This document shows positions 8,670-17,541 of a stretch of DNA of 45,561 bases, piece by piece (position 1 is the first letter of the stretch; each line of letters starts with the position of its first letter). The DNA lies in contig JANYFV010000370.1 in the NCBI GenBank assembly GCA_025359635.1, positions 1 through 45,561 of the forward strand. Direction: 5' to 3'. Source of the stretch: Undibacterium sp. (GTDB taxonomy: Bacteria > Pseudomonadota > Gammaproteobacteria > Burkholderiales > Burkholderiaceae_D). A program made the translations under genes and the position numbers. The notes beneath the pieces were generated by a model that was given only the letters and a program-made list of their open reading frames with translations, was not told where the DNA came from and ran no database searches.

Positions 8670-10868
8670 ATGGATAAAAGTATGTGGATGGTCTTGGTCT
8701 TAGTTTGTGGAGTATTAGCAGTACTTTATGGCTTGATTACTAGAGCTTGGATTTTAAAACAGGATGCGGGAAATGCCCGCATGCAGGAAATTGCAACCGC
8801 GATTCAAGAAGGTGCAGCCGCTTATCTTGCTCGTCAATATAGAACCATTGCGATGGTTGGTGCGATATTGTTTGTGGTTATCGCTGTCTTGCCAGGTTTG
8901 GGTTTGCCGACTGCGGCGGGCTTTCTCATTGGCGCTGTACTTTCTGGCGCTTGCGGTTTTATTGGGATGAACGTATCTGTTCGCGCCAATGTTCGTACTG
9001 CGCAAGCGGCCACTAAAGGAATGAATCAAGCATTGGACGTTGCATTTAAAGGCGGCGCGATTACCGGCATGTTAGTCGCTGGTATGGGGCTCTTAGGCGT
9101 TACAGTGTTTTATATGTTTTTGACCAAAGATGTTTCAACTGCGTCACAGCATGATCTTATTAAGCCTTTAATTGGCTTGGCATTTGGCGCTTCCTTGATT
9201 TCTATTTTTGCACGTTTGGGTGGCGGTATCTTTACCAAAGGCGCAGACGTCGGTGCAGATTTGGTGGGTAAGGTTGAAGCAGGAATTCCAGAAGATGATC
9301 CGCGCAATCCTGCTGTGATTGCGGATAACGTCGGTGATAACGTTGGTGATTGCGCTGGTATGGCCGCTGACTTGTTTGAGACGTATGTAGTCACTTTGAT
9401 CGCGACGATGTTGCTCGGCGCTTTACAATTATCAGCTGCTGGTACAGAAGCGATTTTATATCCACTATTACTCGGTGCGGTTTCGATTCCCGCCTCTATT
9501 ATTGGTTGTTCGATGGTGAAACATACACCAGGCAAAAAAATCATGTCAGCCTTGTACACCGGGTTGTGGTGGGCTGCTGGCCTGTCATTAATTGGCTTCG
9601 GCGTCGTGACTTGGATGCTTTTCAAAGATGAAGGCATGCGTCATCAAATGATGTTTTCTTCCGTGGTTGGTATTGTGTTGACTGGCCTCATGGTCTACAT
9701 CACTGAATACTATACAGGTACTGATTTCAAGCCTGTTCGCCATATCGCCGAAGCTTCGACCACTGGGCATGGTACTAATATCATTGCTGGTCTTGGCGTG
9801 TCGATGAAGTCAACTGCTTATCCAGTATTGGCAGTCTGTGTTGCGATTTTGGTGTCATATAAATTTGGTGGTGGTTTATACGGTATTGCGATTGCTGCGA
9901 CATCGATGTTGTCGATGGCTGGCATTATTGTTGCACTCGATGCCTATGGTCCAATTACTGATAACGCCGGTGGTATCGCAGAAATGTCTGGCATGCCAGA
10001 ATCGGTTCGTGCCATTACTGATCCGCTCGATGCAGTGGGCAACACAACCAAAGCGGTGACTAAAGGCTATGCGATTGGTTCTGCTGGTTTAGCTGCCTTG
10101 GTTTTGTTTGCCGACTATACCCATGCGCTGAGCTCAGTGGGCTTGGACGTCAAATTTGATTTGGCTGATCCACAAGTGATCGTTGGCTTGTTTATCGGTG
10201 GCTTGATCCCTTACTTGTTCGGTGCGATGGCGATGGAGGCGGTTGGTCGTGCAGCGGGCGCTGTGGTGGTCGAAGTACGTCGTCAATTCCGTGACATCAA
10301 AGGCATCATGGATGGTACAGGTAAGCCGGAATACGATAAGGCTGTTGATATGCTGACTGCCTCCGCAATTAAGGAAATGATTTTGCCTTCTTTGTTGCCT
10401 GTCTTTGTGCCAATTTTGGTCGGCTTGACCTTAGGCCCCGCTGCATTGGGCGGAATGTTGATGGGGACGATTATTACAGGTCTGTTCGTCGCGATATCAA
10501 TGACGACTGGTGGGGGTGCCTGGGATAACGCCAAGAAGTACATTGAAGACGGCCATTTTGGCGGTAAGGGTTCTGAGGCGCATAAGGCCGCAGTGACGGG
10601 TGATACTGTTGGCGATCCTTATAAAGACACCGCAGGTCCTGCGGTGAACCCTTTGATTAAGATCATCAATATAGTTGCTTTGCTGTTGGTGCCATTGTTT
10701 CCGTTGCTGCCATGGACAGCAGCGACAGCCGTTGCTCCACATGTTGATACTTCGGTCAAGGTTGTTGCGCCAGTCGCAAATGTCGAAGTGCTTGCGCCTG
10801 CGATGGCTGTGGTCGAATCAGTGCCGGCAGCCGAGGCTTCAATGGCAGCATCGGCATCAATGAAATAA
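8670..10868 (+). CDS. hppA: Membrane proton-translocating pyrophosphatase, K+-independent type
   Basis: 732-residue integral membrane pyrophosphatase that couples pyrophosphate hydrolysis to proton pumping. The substrate site is complete: [20 protein letters not shown] with the [18 protein letters not shown] segment (about 183-227), and [12 protein letters not shown] plus [12 protein letters not shown] near the end. [10 protein letters not shown] (Lys at about 461) is the residue that marks the K+-independent, proton-pumping class. Start is the ATG at 8670, preceded by GGAGGAG; an upstream ATG at 8640 lacks such a site. The last 50 residues form an Ala/Val/Pro-rich tail after the final helix, beyond the usual core. 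A terminator with a TTCG loop follows. Confidence 0.95.
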   Translation: MDKSMWMVLVLVCGVLAVLYGLITRAWILKQDAGNARMQEIATAIQEGAAAYLARQYRTIAMVGAILFVVIAVLPGLGLPTAAGFLIGAVLSGACGFIGMNVSVRANVRTAQAATKGMNQALDVAFKGGAITGMLVAGMGLLGVTVFYMFLTKDVSTASQHDLIKPLIGLAFGASLISIFARLGGGIFTKGADVGADLVGKVEAGIPEDDPRNPAVIADNVGDNVGDCAGMAADLFETYVVTLIATMLLGALQLSAAGTEAILYPLLLGAVSIPASIIGCSMVKHTPGKKIMSALYTGLWWAAGLSLIGFGVVTWMLFKDEGMRHQMMFSSVVGIVLTGLMVYITEYYTGTDFKPVRHIAEASTTGHGTNIIAGLGVSMKSTAYPVLAVCVAILVSYKFGGGLYGIAIAATSMLSMAGIIVALDAYGPITDNAGGIAEMSGMPESVRAITDPLDAVGNTTKAVTKGYAIGSAGLAALVLFADYTHALSSVGLDVKFDLADPQVIVGLFIGGLIPYLFGAMAMEAVGRAAGAVVVEVRRQFRDIKGIMDGTGKPEYDKAVDMLTASAIKEMILPSLLPVFVPILVGLTLGPAALGGMLMGTIITGLFVAISMTTGGGAWDNAKKYIEDGHFGGKGSEAHKAAVTGDTVGDPYKDTAGPAVNPLIKIINIVALLLVPLFPLLPWTAATAVAPHVDTSVKVVAPVANVEVLAPAMAVVESVPAAEASMAASASMK

Positions 10869-10885
10869 AAATTAGCAAAATGCAG

Positions 10886-10915
10886 AAAAAAGGCAACTTC
10901 GGTTGCCTTTTTTTA
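10886..10915 (+). terminator. Terminator after hppA
   Basis: AAGGCAAC-TTCG-GTTGCCTT with flanking A and T runs; the stable C(TTCG)G tetraloop closes the stem, and seven T residues complete it. Confidence 0.9.
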
Positions 10916-10951
10916 TTTTGCTTCATGAAATATGGGTAAAATATATGGTAA

Positions 10952-10973
10952 TTGACGTTTACGTAAACGTAAT
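10952..10973. promoter_or_regulatory. 16-bp palindromic operator candidate upstream of SDR gene
   Basis: ACGTTTACGTAAACGT at 10955-10970 is a perfect 16-bp palindrome, overlapping TTGACG (10952-10957) and followed by TAATATAAA. It lies 118 bases before the dehydrogenase start. From memory it resembles ACGT-core sites of MerR-type regulators of acyl-CoA and branched-chain amino acid catabolism such as LiuR; the regulator assignment is inference. Confidence 0.55.
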
Positions 10974-11087
10974 ATAAAAATTTGTAAAATCCAACTGTCG
11001 GCGAGACTAACGAATACATTCCGTTTAATTCACACTTCGTCGACTTTTTTTGATCAATTTCATATTCACTATTTAAAGAGGCAAGAA

Positions 11088-11846
11088 ATGCAAATTCAGA
11101 ATAATGTTTTTATCGTTACAGGTGGTGCTTCTGGCCTAGGCGCAGCTACTGCCCGAATGATCGTTGCCAACGGCGGTAAAGTTGTCTTGGCAGATGTACA
11201 GGTAGAATCTGGTGAGAAACTGGCTGCTGAATTAGGCGCTAAGTTTGTCAAATGCGATGTAACTTCTGAAATCGATGGCAATGCCGTCGTCGAAGCTGCG
11301 ACTGCAATCGGTACCGTACGTGGGTTGATCAATTGTGCGGGCGTGGCACCAGCGGTCAAGACTTTGGGAAAAGACGGTGCACACCCATTGGACGTCTTCC
11401 AGCGCGTTGTGAATATCAACCTGATAGGCACGTTCAACATGGCGCGTCTGGCCGCATTGGCAATGAGCAAAACAGAAGCGAATGAGCACGGTGAACGCGG
11501 TATCATCATCAATACGGCATCGGTCGCCGCCTACGATGGTCAAATGGGTCAGGCTGCCTATGGTTCTTCTAAGGCTGCAATCGTTGGCTTGACTTTGCCG
11601 ATGGCGCGTGACTTGTCAAGAAACGGTGTGCGTGTGATGACAATCGCACCAGGTATATTTGAAACGCCAATGTTGATGGGCATGCCACAGGAAGTACAAG
11701 ATGCGTTGGGTAAGATGGTGCCATTCCCGTCTCGCCTCGGAAAGCCGGAAGAATATGCGCATTTGGCCAAGGCGATTATAGAAAATGTCATGTTAAACGG
11801 AGAAACTATTCGACTCGATGGTGCAATTCGCATGCAGCCAAAATAA
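11088..11846 (+). CDS. SDR-family 3-hydroxyacyl-CoA dehydrogenase (HSD17B10-like)
   Basis: 252-residue short-chain dehydrogenase. NAD-binding TGGASGLG at 11-18, ADVQ at 35-38 (Asp favouring NAD over NADP), NCAG at 82-85, and the catalytic Ser145, Tyr158 and Lys162 (YGSSK). The ending ENVMLNGETIRLDGAIRMQPK and LPMARDLSRNGVRVMTIAPGIFETPM are characteristic of the group that oxidises 3-hydroxyacyl-CoA or 2-methyl-3-hydroxybutyryl-CoA in fatty acid and isoleucine breakdown. RBS AAAGAGG precedes the ATG. It stands alone between terminators, under a palindromic operator candidate. Family is firm; exact substrate is inferred. Confidence 0.9.
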   Translation: MQIQNNVFIVTGGASGLGAATARMIVANGGKVVLADVQVESGEKLAAELGAKFVKCDVTSEIDGNAVVEAATAIGTVRGLINCAGVAPAVKTLGKDGAHPLDVFQRVVNINLIGTFNMARLAALAMSKTEANEHGERGIIINTASVAAYDGQMGQAAYGSSKAAIVGLTLPMARDLSRNGVRVMTIAPGIFETPMLMGMPQEVQDALGKMVPFPSRLGKPEEYAHLAKAIIENVMLNGETIRLDGAIRMQPK

Positions 11847-11923
11847 ATCGTGTTGTAAATTGTCGTACAACAAGCAAATTTGCATAATCCAGCATGACAT
11901 TTTGATAGCAGGCTTATACACTA

Positions 11924-11951
11924 GGGCAAACAGATGTTTGCCCTTTTTTTT
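11924..11951 (+). terminator. Terminator after SDR dehydrogenase
   Basis: GGGCAAA-CAGATG-TTTGCCC followed by eight T residues, ending 15 bases before the patatin start. Confidence 0.9.
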
Positions 11952-11965
11952 CGCGTTGGAACTCG

Positions 11966-13150
11966 ATGATTGATAATTCAAATACAGGCTTGATCTTAAC
12001 TGGCGGCGGCGCCAGAGCTGCGTATCAGGTAGGTGTGCTGAAGGCGATTGCAGATATCTTGCTGGAAGAAGGATGGCAGAAAAAAGATAATCCTTTCGGC
12101 ATTATTTGCGGCACCTCAGCTGGTGCGATTAACGCAACTGCCTTGGCCTGTCGTTGCGACAATTTTCAAGAGGCGATATCGAGCATTCTCCATGTCTGGG
12201 AAAACTTTGAGGCAGCGCAGGTTTATCGTGCCGATTCATTGGGCGTCATTCGTTCAGGTGCGCGCTGGCTGTCACTGATGTCATTTGGCTGGTTGCTGAA
12301 TAAATGGCGCAAGTCCCCACCAACCTCTCTCTTAGATAATTCGCCTTTAGCGGGTTTATTAACTCGCATGCTGGACATGGATAGGCTCGATCAGGCATTG
12401 GCGAATGGTTCACTGCGCGCACTTGCAGTGACTGCATCGTCTTACACGGCTGGTCAGCATCTTACCTTTTATCAGACCTTGGCTGATATTGAGCCTTGGG
12501 TCAGAAGCCAGCGACTAGCACAACGTGATTTTATTGGTGTGCAGCACCTGCTGGCGTCTTCCGCTATCCCATTTATTTTTCCGGCGATTCCACTTAATTG
12601 GGGCGGTCGCCTGGAGTATTGTGGCGATGGATCGATGCGGCAACTGGCGCCAATTTCTCCTGCAATTCACCTCGGCGCGAAAAAAGTACTGATCGTCGGG
12701 GCTGGTAGATTATCCGAGCCACCTCATCACAATACCGAAAATGCGCAATATCCAAGTCTGGCACAAATTGCCGGTCATGCCATGTCGAGTATTTTTTTGG
12801 ATAGTCTCGCGGTAGATATTGAAAGATTAATGAGGATTAATAAAACGCTGTCCATGTTACCCCCCGAGTTGCTGGCAAATACACCCTTGAAACCGGTAGA
12901 TATTTTGGTGATCGCGCCTTCAGAGCGGCTCGACGAAATCGCCAGCAGGCACACCCATAGCCTACCTTTACCGGTCAGAACGATGTTGGGTGGTATCGGC
13001 GCAACGGAAGTTCGTGGTGCGGCATTGGCATCTTACCTATTATTTGAATCTAGCTACACGCGAGAGTTGATCGAATTAGGAAAAAAGGATACTTGGGAAA
13101 AGCGCCAGGAAGTATGCAGTTTTTTTTCTAATAAAGACAAGGCTTTATAA
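11966..13150 (+). CDS. Patatin-like phospholipase family protein
   Basis: 394-residue patatin-like hydrolase. The oxyanion-hole loop is GGGARAAYQVG (13-23), the nucleophile elbow GTSAG (Ser51) and the second catalytic residue Asp221 in CGDGSMRQLAP, giving the Ser-Asp dyad of phospholipase A-type enzymes. No signal peptide is seen, so it is probably cytoplasmic or membrane-attached. Substrate could be phospholipid, other acyl esters or, given the PHB-linked phasin elsewhere in the window, storage polyester; none is shown. The start ATG at 11966 lies 15 bases past a terminator and lacks a strong ribosome binding site. The RNase gene follows 93 bases later. Confidence 0.88.
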   Translation: MIDNSNTGLILTGGGARAAYQVGVLKAIADILLEEGWQKKDNPFGIICGTSAGAINATALACRCDNFQEAISSILHVWENFEAAQVYRADSLGVIRSGARWLSLMSFGWLLNKWRKSPPTSLLDNSPLAGLLTRMLDMDRLDQALANGSLRALAVTASSYTAGQHLTFYQTLADIEPWVRSQRLAQRDFIGVQHLLASSAIPFIFPAIPLNWGGRLEYCGDGSMRQLAPISPAIHLGAKKVLIVGAGRLSEPPHHNTENAQYPSLAQIAGHAMSSIFLDSLAVDIERLMRINKTLSMLPPELLANTPLKPVDILVIAPSERLDEIASRHTHSLPLPVRTMLGGIGATEVRGAALASYLLFESSYTRELIELGKKDTWEKRQEVCSFFSNKDKAL

Positions 13151-13243
13151 AATAGTTATTTTTATGCTACTGAAACTTGATTCGTGGAGTACAAAACGGT
13201 AACCTAGTGCACTTAAAATCATTTGCACTACTTAAAAAGCACT

Positions 13244-13624
13244 ATGAATATTAAAAATGTTTTTGCAAGAACATCATCTATTTTTTTAGTAATACTGCTC
13301 TTTTCACTGAACGTTTTTGCGAAAAGCACCACGCAACTGGATATTGTCGAGGTTGCATCTTTACCAAAAGAAGCGCAATCCATGCTTATGTTGATCAAGC
13401 AAGGTGGATCATTCCCGTATGAAAAAGATGGTGCGATCTTTGGAAATTATGAAAGTAAGTTGCCAAAACAAAAGCGCGGCTATTACCATGAATATACGGT
13501 GAAGACGCCACGAGCACATAATCGGGGCGCTAGACGTATCATTGCTGGCGGCCAGCCAATGACATCCGGTGAGTATTATTACACGGATGATCATTACGAT
13601 AGTTTTAAGAAAATACGGCAGTAA
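13244..13624 (+). CDS. Secreted barnase/RNase Sa-type ribonuclease
   Basis: 126-residue protein with a signal peptide (about 1-27: positive N-terminus, FLVILLFSLNVFA, then AKS) and a guanyl-specific ribonuclease domain. GGSFPYEKDGAIFGNYESKLP is the N-terminal family motif; the catalytic residues are Glu83 in YYHEYTV, Arg94 and Arg98 in NRGARRIIAGG, and His117 in TDDHYDSFKKIR, spaced as in RNase Sa. It should cleave RNA outside the cytoplasm or in the periplasm. I prefer the ATG at 13244 to a TTG seven codons upstream; neither has a strong ribosome binding site. A barstar-like gene follows after 30 bases. Confidence 0.88.
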   Translation: MNIKNVFARTSSIFLVILLFSLNVFAKSTTQLDIVEVASLPKEAQSMLMLIKQGGSFPYEKDGAIFGNYESKLPKQKRGYYHEYTVKTPRAHNRGARRIIAGGQPMTSGEYYYTDDHYDSFKKIRQ

Positions 13625-13654
13625 ATTATTTTTGATGTGGCAAACGGAGTCTTC

Positions 13655-14083
13655 ATGACAATGATCTCACCAACAGAGGGAGAAATGGATTTGTTAAAAA
13701 CAGTTGCACCAAATGTTGTGCAGTCTATTCGCGCGTTTCGGATTCCCGATTTGCAAGCGGAGGCGGCTAAACTGGGGCAACATTTTTTGTATGCTTATTG
13801 TCTTGAAGCAAGTACCAAACAGCAGGTTTTAGGGAGGATCGCTACATCATTTGGATTTCCCAAGCATTTTGGTAAAAATTTTGATGCCTTGTCCGATTGC
13901 TTGACGGATCTCGTCCATAAAGCAGGTGCTCAGCCAGGATTTGTAGTTGTGTTGGAGCAACTGCCGAATACCCCCAAATTTGATAAAGAGGCGAGAGAAA
14001 CTCTGCTCGACGTATTTCGCGATGCGGCAGATTTTTGGGCTGAGAAAAAAGTTGCATTTCGTGTATTTTATTCCTTCGAATAA
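13655..14083 (+). CDS. Barstar-family ribonuclease inhibitor
   Basis: 142-residue barstar-like protein with no signal peptide, expected to protect the cytoplasm from the RNase encoded just upstream. The inhibitory segment reads HFGKNFDALSDCLTDL (71-86), matching the barstar stretch YYGENLDALWDCLTG, with both key aspartates kept (D77 and D81; Asp35 and Asp39 in barstar) and the Trp replaced by Ser80. About 45 extra residues precede the fold. The ATG at 13655 is chosen because GGAG lies five bases upstream; a GTG at 13637 is an alternative. The pair RNase-inhibitor with 30-base spacing looks like a toxin-antidote unit, ended by a terminator. Confidence 0.9.
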   Translation: MTMISPTEGEMDLLKTVAPNVVQSIRAFRIPDLQAEAAKLGQHFLYAYCLEASTKQQVLGRIATSFGFPKHFGKNFDALSDCLTDLVHKAGAQPGFVVVLEQLPNTPKFDKEARETLLDVFRDAADFWAEKKVAFRVFYSFE

Positions 14084-14107
14084 ATCTAATTAAGACCAGA
14101 AATGTAC

Positions 14108-14137
14108 ATGCCGACTTTGATAGGTCGGCATTTTTAT
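14108..14137 (+). terminator. Terminator after barstar gene
   Basis: ATGCCGAC-TTTGATAG-GTCGGCAT followed by TTTTATTT, 24 bases past the barstar stop. Confidence 0.85.
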
Positions 14138-14173
14138 TTGGGGCTTGGACTCGTACAGCGGTACAATGCCGCC

Positions 14174-14803
14174 ATGAAAAAGATCGTAATATTAATTTCT
14201 GGACGCGGAAGTAACATGCAAGCAATTGCGCTAGCCGCCAAAGAACAACAATGGCCAGCACAAATTGTTGCAGTGATCAGTAACCGTGCAGACGCTGCAG
14301 GGCTAGAGTTTGCAGCAAGTTTGGGCATACCAACAGCGCTAGTGATCAGCAAAGATTTTGCTACCAGGGAAGCTTTTGACGCCGCACTTCAAGCGGAAAT
14401 AGATCGCTATTCTCCGGATTTGGTCGTGCTAGCAGGCTTTATGCGGATCTTGACAGCACCGTTCGTCGAACATTATGCCGGACGGATGATGAATATTCAT
14501 CCCTCATTGTTGCCGAGTTTTACAGGTCTGGCAACGCATCAACAGGCACTTGACGCTGGCGTTAAAATGCATGGTGTGACCGTACATTTCGTCACTGCCC
14601 AACTAGATCATGGCCCGATTATTGATCAGGCAGTAGTGAGAGTTTTACAAAACGATACTGAAGAAAGTCTATCCGCAAGATTATTGTCGCATGAGCATCT
14701 GATTTATCCACGGGCTGTGCGATGGTTCGTCGAAGGTAAATTAACTGTTAAAGGCAATTGCGTCCATGTTGATGCAGACTTAACAGATAATATAGAGAAT
14801 TGA
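14174..14803 (+). CDS. purN: Phosphoribosylglycinamide formyltransferase
   Basis: 209-residue GAR transformylase, step three of purine synthesis, using 10-formyl-tetrahydrofolate. N-terminus KIVILISGRGSNMQAI binds the ribonucleotide; the catalytic trio is Asn107, His109 (MNIHPSLLPSF) and Asp145 (QLDHGPIIDQ), corresponding to N106, H108, D144 in E. coli. I chose the ATG at 14174; a frame open from 14102 would run through the terminator hairpin and is not family-like. The rRNA methyltransferase starts 14 bases after the stop, so the two are probably co-transcribed. Confidence 0.97.
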   Translation: MKKIVILISGRGSNMQAIALAAKEQQWPAQIVAVISNRADAAGLEFAASLGIPTALVISKDFATREAFDAALQAEIDRYSPDLVVLAGFMRILTAPFVEHYAGRMMNIHPSLLPSFTGLATHQQALDAGVKMHGVTVHFVTAQLDHGPIIDQAVVRVLQNDTEESLSARLLSHEHLIYPRAVRWFVEGKLTVKGNCVHVDADLTDNIEN

Positions 14804-14817
14804 AAAGGAAATAAAAA

Positions 14818-16107
14818 ATGAGATTACCTCCAGCGATCATCGGTCATGCCGAAGAAGTTCTACGCGAAATTTTGCGTTTCACAGGGCCAGCCGATGGAAC
14901 GCTGTCACGTTATTTTCGCGAGCACCCACGTTTGGGTGGCCGTGAAAGAGGTGTTATTGCTGAGGCTATCTACGGCTTGCTACGTAATAAAAGTGTCTAC
15001 ACAAGTTTCTCGGAGTCGGGCACGGGTTCGGCCATGCGTAGAATTACTTTGCTAGGTTTGGCTGATGCAGTCGGTGTGGATTCTCTTGGGGGCCTAAGCG
15101 AAGAAGAAATAATTTGGCTGCAGCGAGTGATGCAGATTGATCGTACGCATTTACCGGTTGCGATGAAATCGAATATGCCATATTGGTTGTGGCAAAAGCT
15201 AGTGCAAAAATTTGGTGAAACAGAGGCCTTGCAACTGACAGATGCCCTGAATACACCTGCTGCTTTGGATTTGCGCGTGAATACTTTAAAAGGTAATCGC
15301 GACGACGTTGTGAGTACTTTGGCGCAAGCGCCGATTATTGCCGAACTTACTCCATATTCTGCAACGGGGTTACGTATTACGAAAAAACCGTCTATCCAAA
15401 ATCTTCCTTTGTTTAAAGACGGCACGATAGAAGTACAAGACGAAGGCAGTCAACTCCTGGCACAGTTGGTTGGCGCAAAACGCGGAGAAATGGTGGCGGA
15501 TTTTTGTGCCGGTGCGGGTGGAAAGACACTAGCCTTAGGTGCCTTCATGCGTAACACTGGACGCTTATATGCATTTGATATTTCGGAAAAACGCCTGGCG
15601 AGATTGAAGCCCCGTTTGGCACGTAGCGGTTTATCGAATGTTCATCCAGTGCTTATCGCTCACGAAAGAGATGCAAAAATTAAGCGCCTGTCGGGAAAAC
15701 TTGATCGCGTTCTGGTAGATGCTCCATGCAGTGGTTTGGGTACGCTAAGACGAAACCCTGATGTGAAATGGCGTCAGACTGAAGCCGGTATCGCCGAGTT
15801 AAATGTCAAGCAAACAGCTATTTTGGATAGTGCGGCAAGGTTGTTAAAAGGCGGTGGTCGTTTGGTCTACGCGACTTGCAGCATGCTGGAAGAAGAGAAC
15901 GAAAACATCGTGCAGGCTTTTTTGGCGGCACATCCTGATTTTACTTTAATCCCAGCTTCACAAATTCTCGCTGAACAAAAAGTGGATCTGGACATGGGCG
16001 ATTATCTCAAGCTCTTGCCGCACTTGCATCACACTGACGGATTTTTTGCTGCGATTATGCAAAGAAATAATGTCGCCGTTGAGAGCACCCCGACTCCAAG
16101 CGAGTAA
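14818..16107 (+). CDS. RsmB/NSUN-family rRNA cytosine-5 methyltransferase
   Basis: 429-residue SAM-dependent RNA m5C methyltransferase. SAM-binding motif DFCAGAGGKTLALG at 228-241, and the two catalytic cysteines of the family: Cys304 in DAPCSGLGTLRRNPDVKWR and Cys354 in YATCSMLEEENE. An N-terminal helical region (about 1-140, HPRLGGRERGVIAEAIYGLLR) resembles the NusB-like domain of RsmB, which modifies 16S rRNA position 967. It is best called RsmB-like; a second rsmB next to fmt often exists in such genomes, so this may be a paralogue with a different target. RBS AAAAGGAAA precedes the ATG. Downstream of purN by 14 bases. Confidence 0.88.
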   Translation: MRLPPAIIGHAEEVLREILRFTGPADGTLSRYFREHPRLGGRERGVIAEAIYGLLRNKSVYTSFSESGTGSAMRRITLLGLADAVGVDSLGGLSEEEIIWLQRVMQIDRTHLPVAMKSNMPYWLWQKLVQKFGETEALQLTDALNTPAALDLRVNTLKGNRDDVVSTLAQAPIIAELTPYSATGLRITKKPSIQNLPLFKDGTIEVQDEGSQLLAQLVGAKRGEMVADFCAGAGGKTLALGAFMRNTGRLYAFDISEKRLARLKPRLARSGLSNVHPVLIAHERDAKIKRLSGKLDRVLVDAPCSGLGTLRRNPDVKWRQTEAGIAELNVKQTAILDSAARLLKGGGRLVYATCSMLEEENENIVQAFLAAHPDFTLIPASQILAEQKVDLDMGDYLKLLPHLHHTDGFFAAIMQRNNVAVESTPTPSE

Positions 16108-16133
16108 TTGAGTAACAGAAAAAGTATTTGCTT

Positions 16134-17441
16134 ATGAACGCAAGCCTGATTGAAAGTTTACTGACTAATTTGCTGGAAGATTCGCGGGAAATTAGCTTTT
16201 TCTGGCAAATAGGGACAGTGCTGGTTTGCTGTGTTCTGGCTTGGTTGGTTTCACGTTTTTTGAGAAAAATATTCTCTAAGCTTGATGCAACATCTGCGTC
16301 AATAAAGTTAGGGGTGCAGAGTTTTTCAAGAGTGATATTTCCTACGCTTATCCTGCTGTTTCTGTTTGTTGCCAAAGCGATTTTGGGGAAATGGCAGCAT
16401 ACAAATTTACTGCGTTTGCTGTTTCCTATCGTCACTTCGTTTGCGCTAATCCGGTTGGTTTTTTATATCGTGCGTCAAACCTTTGCACGCGAGGGAAAAA
16501 TTGGTCACTTCCTCGCTTTTTTTGAAAAAGTATTTGTTGGTTTGGTGATGTTGGGTATGGTGTTGTACTTCTCAGGTTTATGGCAGGAACTGTATTCATC
16601 TTTAGACGGGACGATCATTCCGCTCGGGCGCAACAAAATTTCTATTTTGGATATTTTGCAAACGATCGCCTCTGTGACAGTGACTGTGATTGTCGCGATG
16701 TGGGCAAGCACGGCACTTGAAGCGCGGTTGATGTTGTTACCGCAGCTAAATACTTCACTTAAAGTCGTTTTCTCAAGACTGGGCCGGACGATTCTGATCT
16801 TGCTGGCTATCTTGTTGAGCTTGTCGATGGTTGGAATTGACTTGACTGTTTTGTCAGTGTTTGGCGGAGCTTTAGGTGTGGGCTTAGGATTGGGTTTGCA
16901 AAAAATTACCAGCAGTTATATCTCTGGTTTTATTATCTTACTTGACGGTAGTATCTCGATCGGTGACATGATTTCTGTTGATAAATTTAATGGATCAGTG
17001 ACTGACATCAAAACGCGTTACACAGTGTTAAAAGGATTGGATGGCGGTGAGGCTATCATTCCAAATGAAATGCTGGTATCTAATCCAGTGCAAAATTACT
17101 CTTTGACTGATCGATCTGTAGTCATTACAACAGATTTGACCGTTGCGTATAAAACCGACTTGGAGGCCTTATTACCCGTGCTGGTACAAGCGGTTGCGAG
17201 TGTTGAACGTGTGTCAAAAGAAAATGAACCATCGGCTTACTTAATTAAGTTTGGTGCTGATGGATTGGATTTGCGCGTGGGATTTTGGATTGCCGATCCT
17301 GAGAATGGTCGGACAAATATCCTCTCTGAAGTTAACCGCGCTATCTGGAGAACATTGCAATTGCACGCAATTGAATTACCGTATCCCCAACGAGCTATTA
17401 CAGTAAATAATGCCTCTGGTAAAGTTTTAGACCTTCAGTAA
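16134..17441 (+). CDS. MscS-family mechanosensitive ion channel
   Basis: 435-residue inner-membrane channel of the MscS family, opening on membrane tension to release solutes in hypo-osmotic shock. About five hydrophobic helices occupy residues 20-270. The pore helix and upper beta domain are clear in GGALGVGLGLGLQKITSSYISGFIILLDGSISIGDMISVDKFNGSVTDI (stretch near 250), followed by IIPNEMLVSNPVQNYS and a C-terminal domain ending LPYPQRAITV. The ATG at 16134 or a TTG two codons upstream could be the start; neither has a strong ribosome binding site. It follows the methyltransferase by 26 bases and may belong to the same transcript. Confidence 0.92.
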   Translation: MNASLIESLLTNLLEDSREISFFWQIGTVLVCCVLAWLVSRFLRKIFSKLDATSASIKLGVQSFSRVIFPTLILLFLFVAKAILGKWQHTNLLRLLFPIVTSFALIRLVFYIVRQTFAREGKIGHFLAFFEKVFVGLVMLGMVLYFSGLWQELYSSLDGTIIPLGRNKISILDILQTIASVTVTVIVAMWASTALEARLMLLPQLNTSLKVVFSRLGRTILILLAILLSLSMVGIDLTVLSVFGGALGVGLGLGLQKITSSYISGFIILLDGSISIGDMISVDKFNGSVTDIKTRYTVLKGLDGGEAIIPNEMLVSNPVQNYSLTDRSVVITTDLTVAYKTDLEALLPVLVQAVASVERVSKENEPSAYLIKFGADGLDLRVGFWIADPENGRTNILSEVNRAIWRTLQLHAIELPYPQRAITVNNASGKVLDLQ

Positions 17442-17541
17442 AAAAACGCGTAAAATACTCAGTGAAATATACAAATATAGCGGCTAATTTTTCTTGGAAA
17501 ATAACTGCAATTGTGTAATTAACCACGGAGTAAATGTTATT

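Noticed and set aside
10902-11846. Several open frames antisense to the SDR and pyrophosphatase genes
   Set aside because: They mirror codon structure of the real genes, lack ribosome binding sites and show no family features.
14102-14173. N-terminal extension of PurN
   Set aside because: It would be encoded by the terminator hairpin of the preceding gene and is not part of the family.
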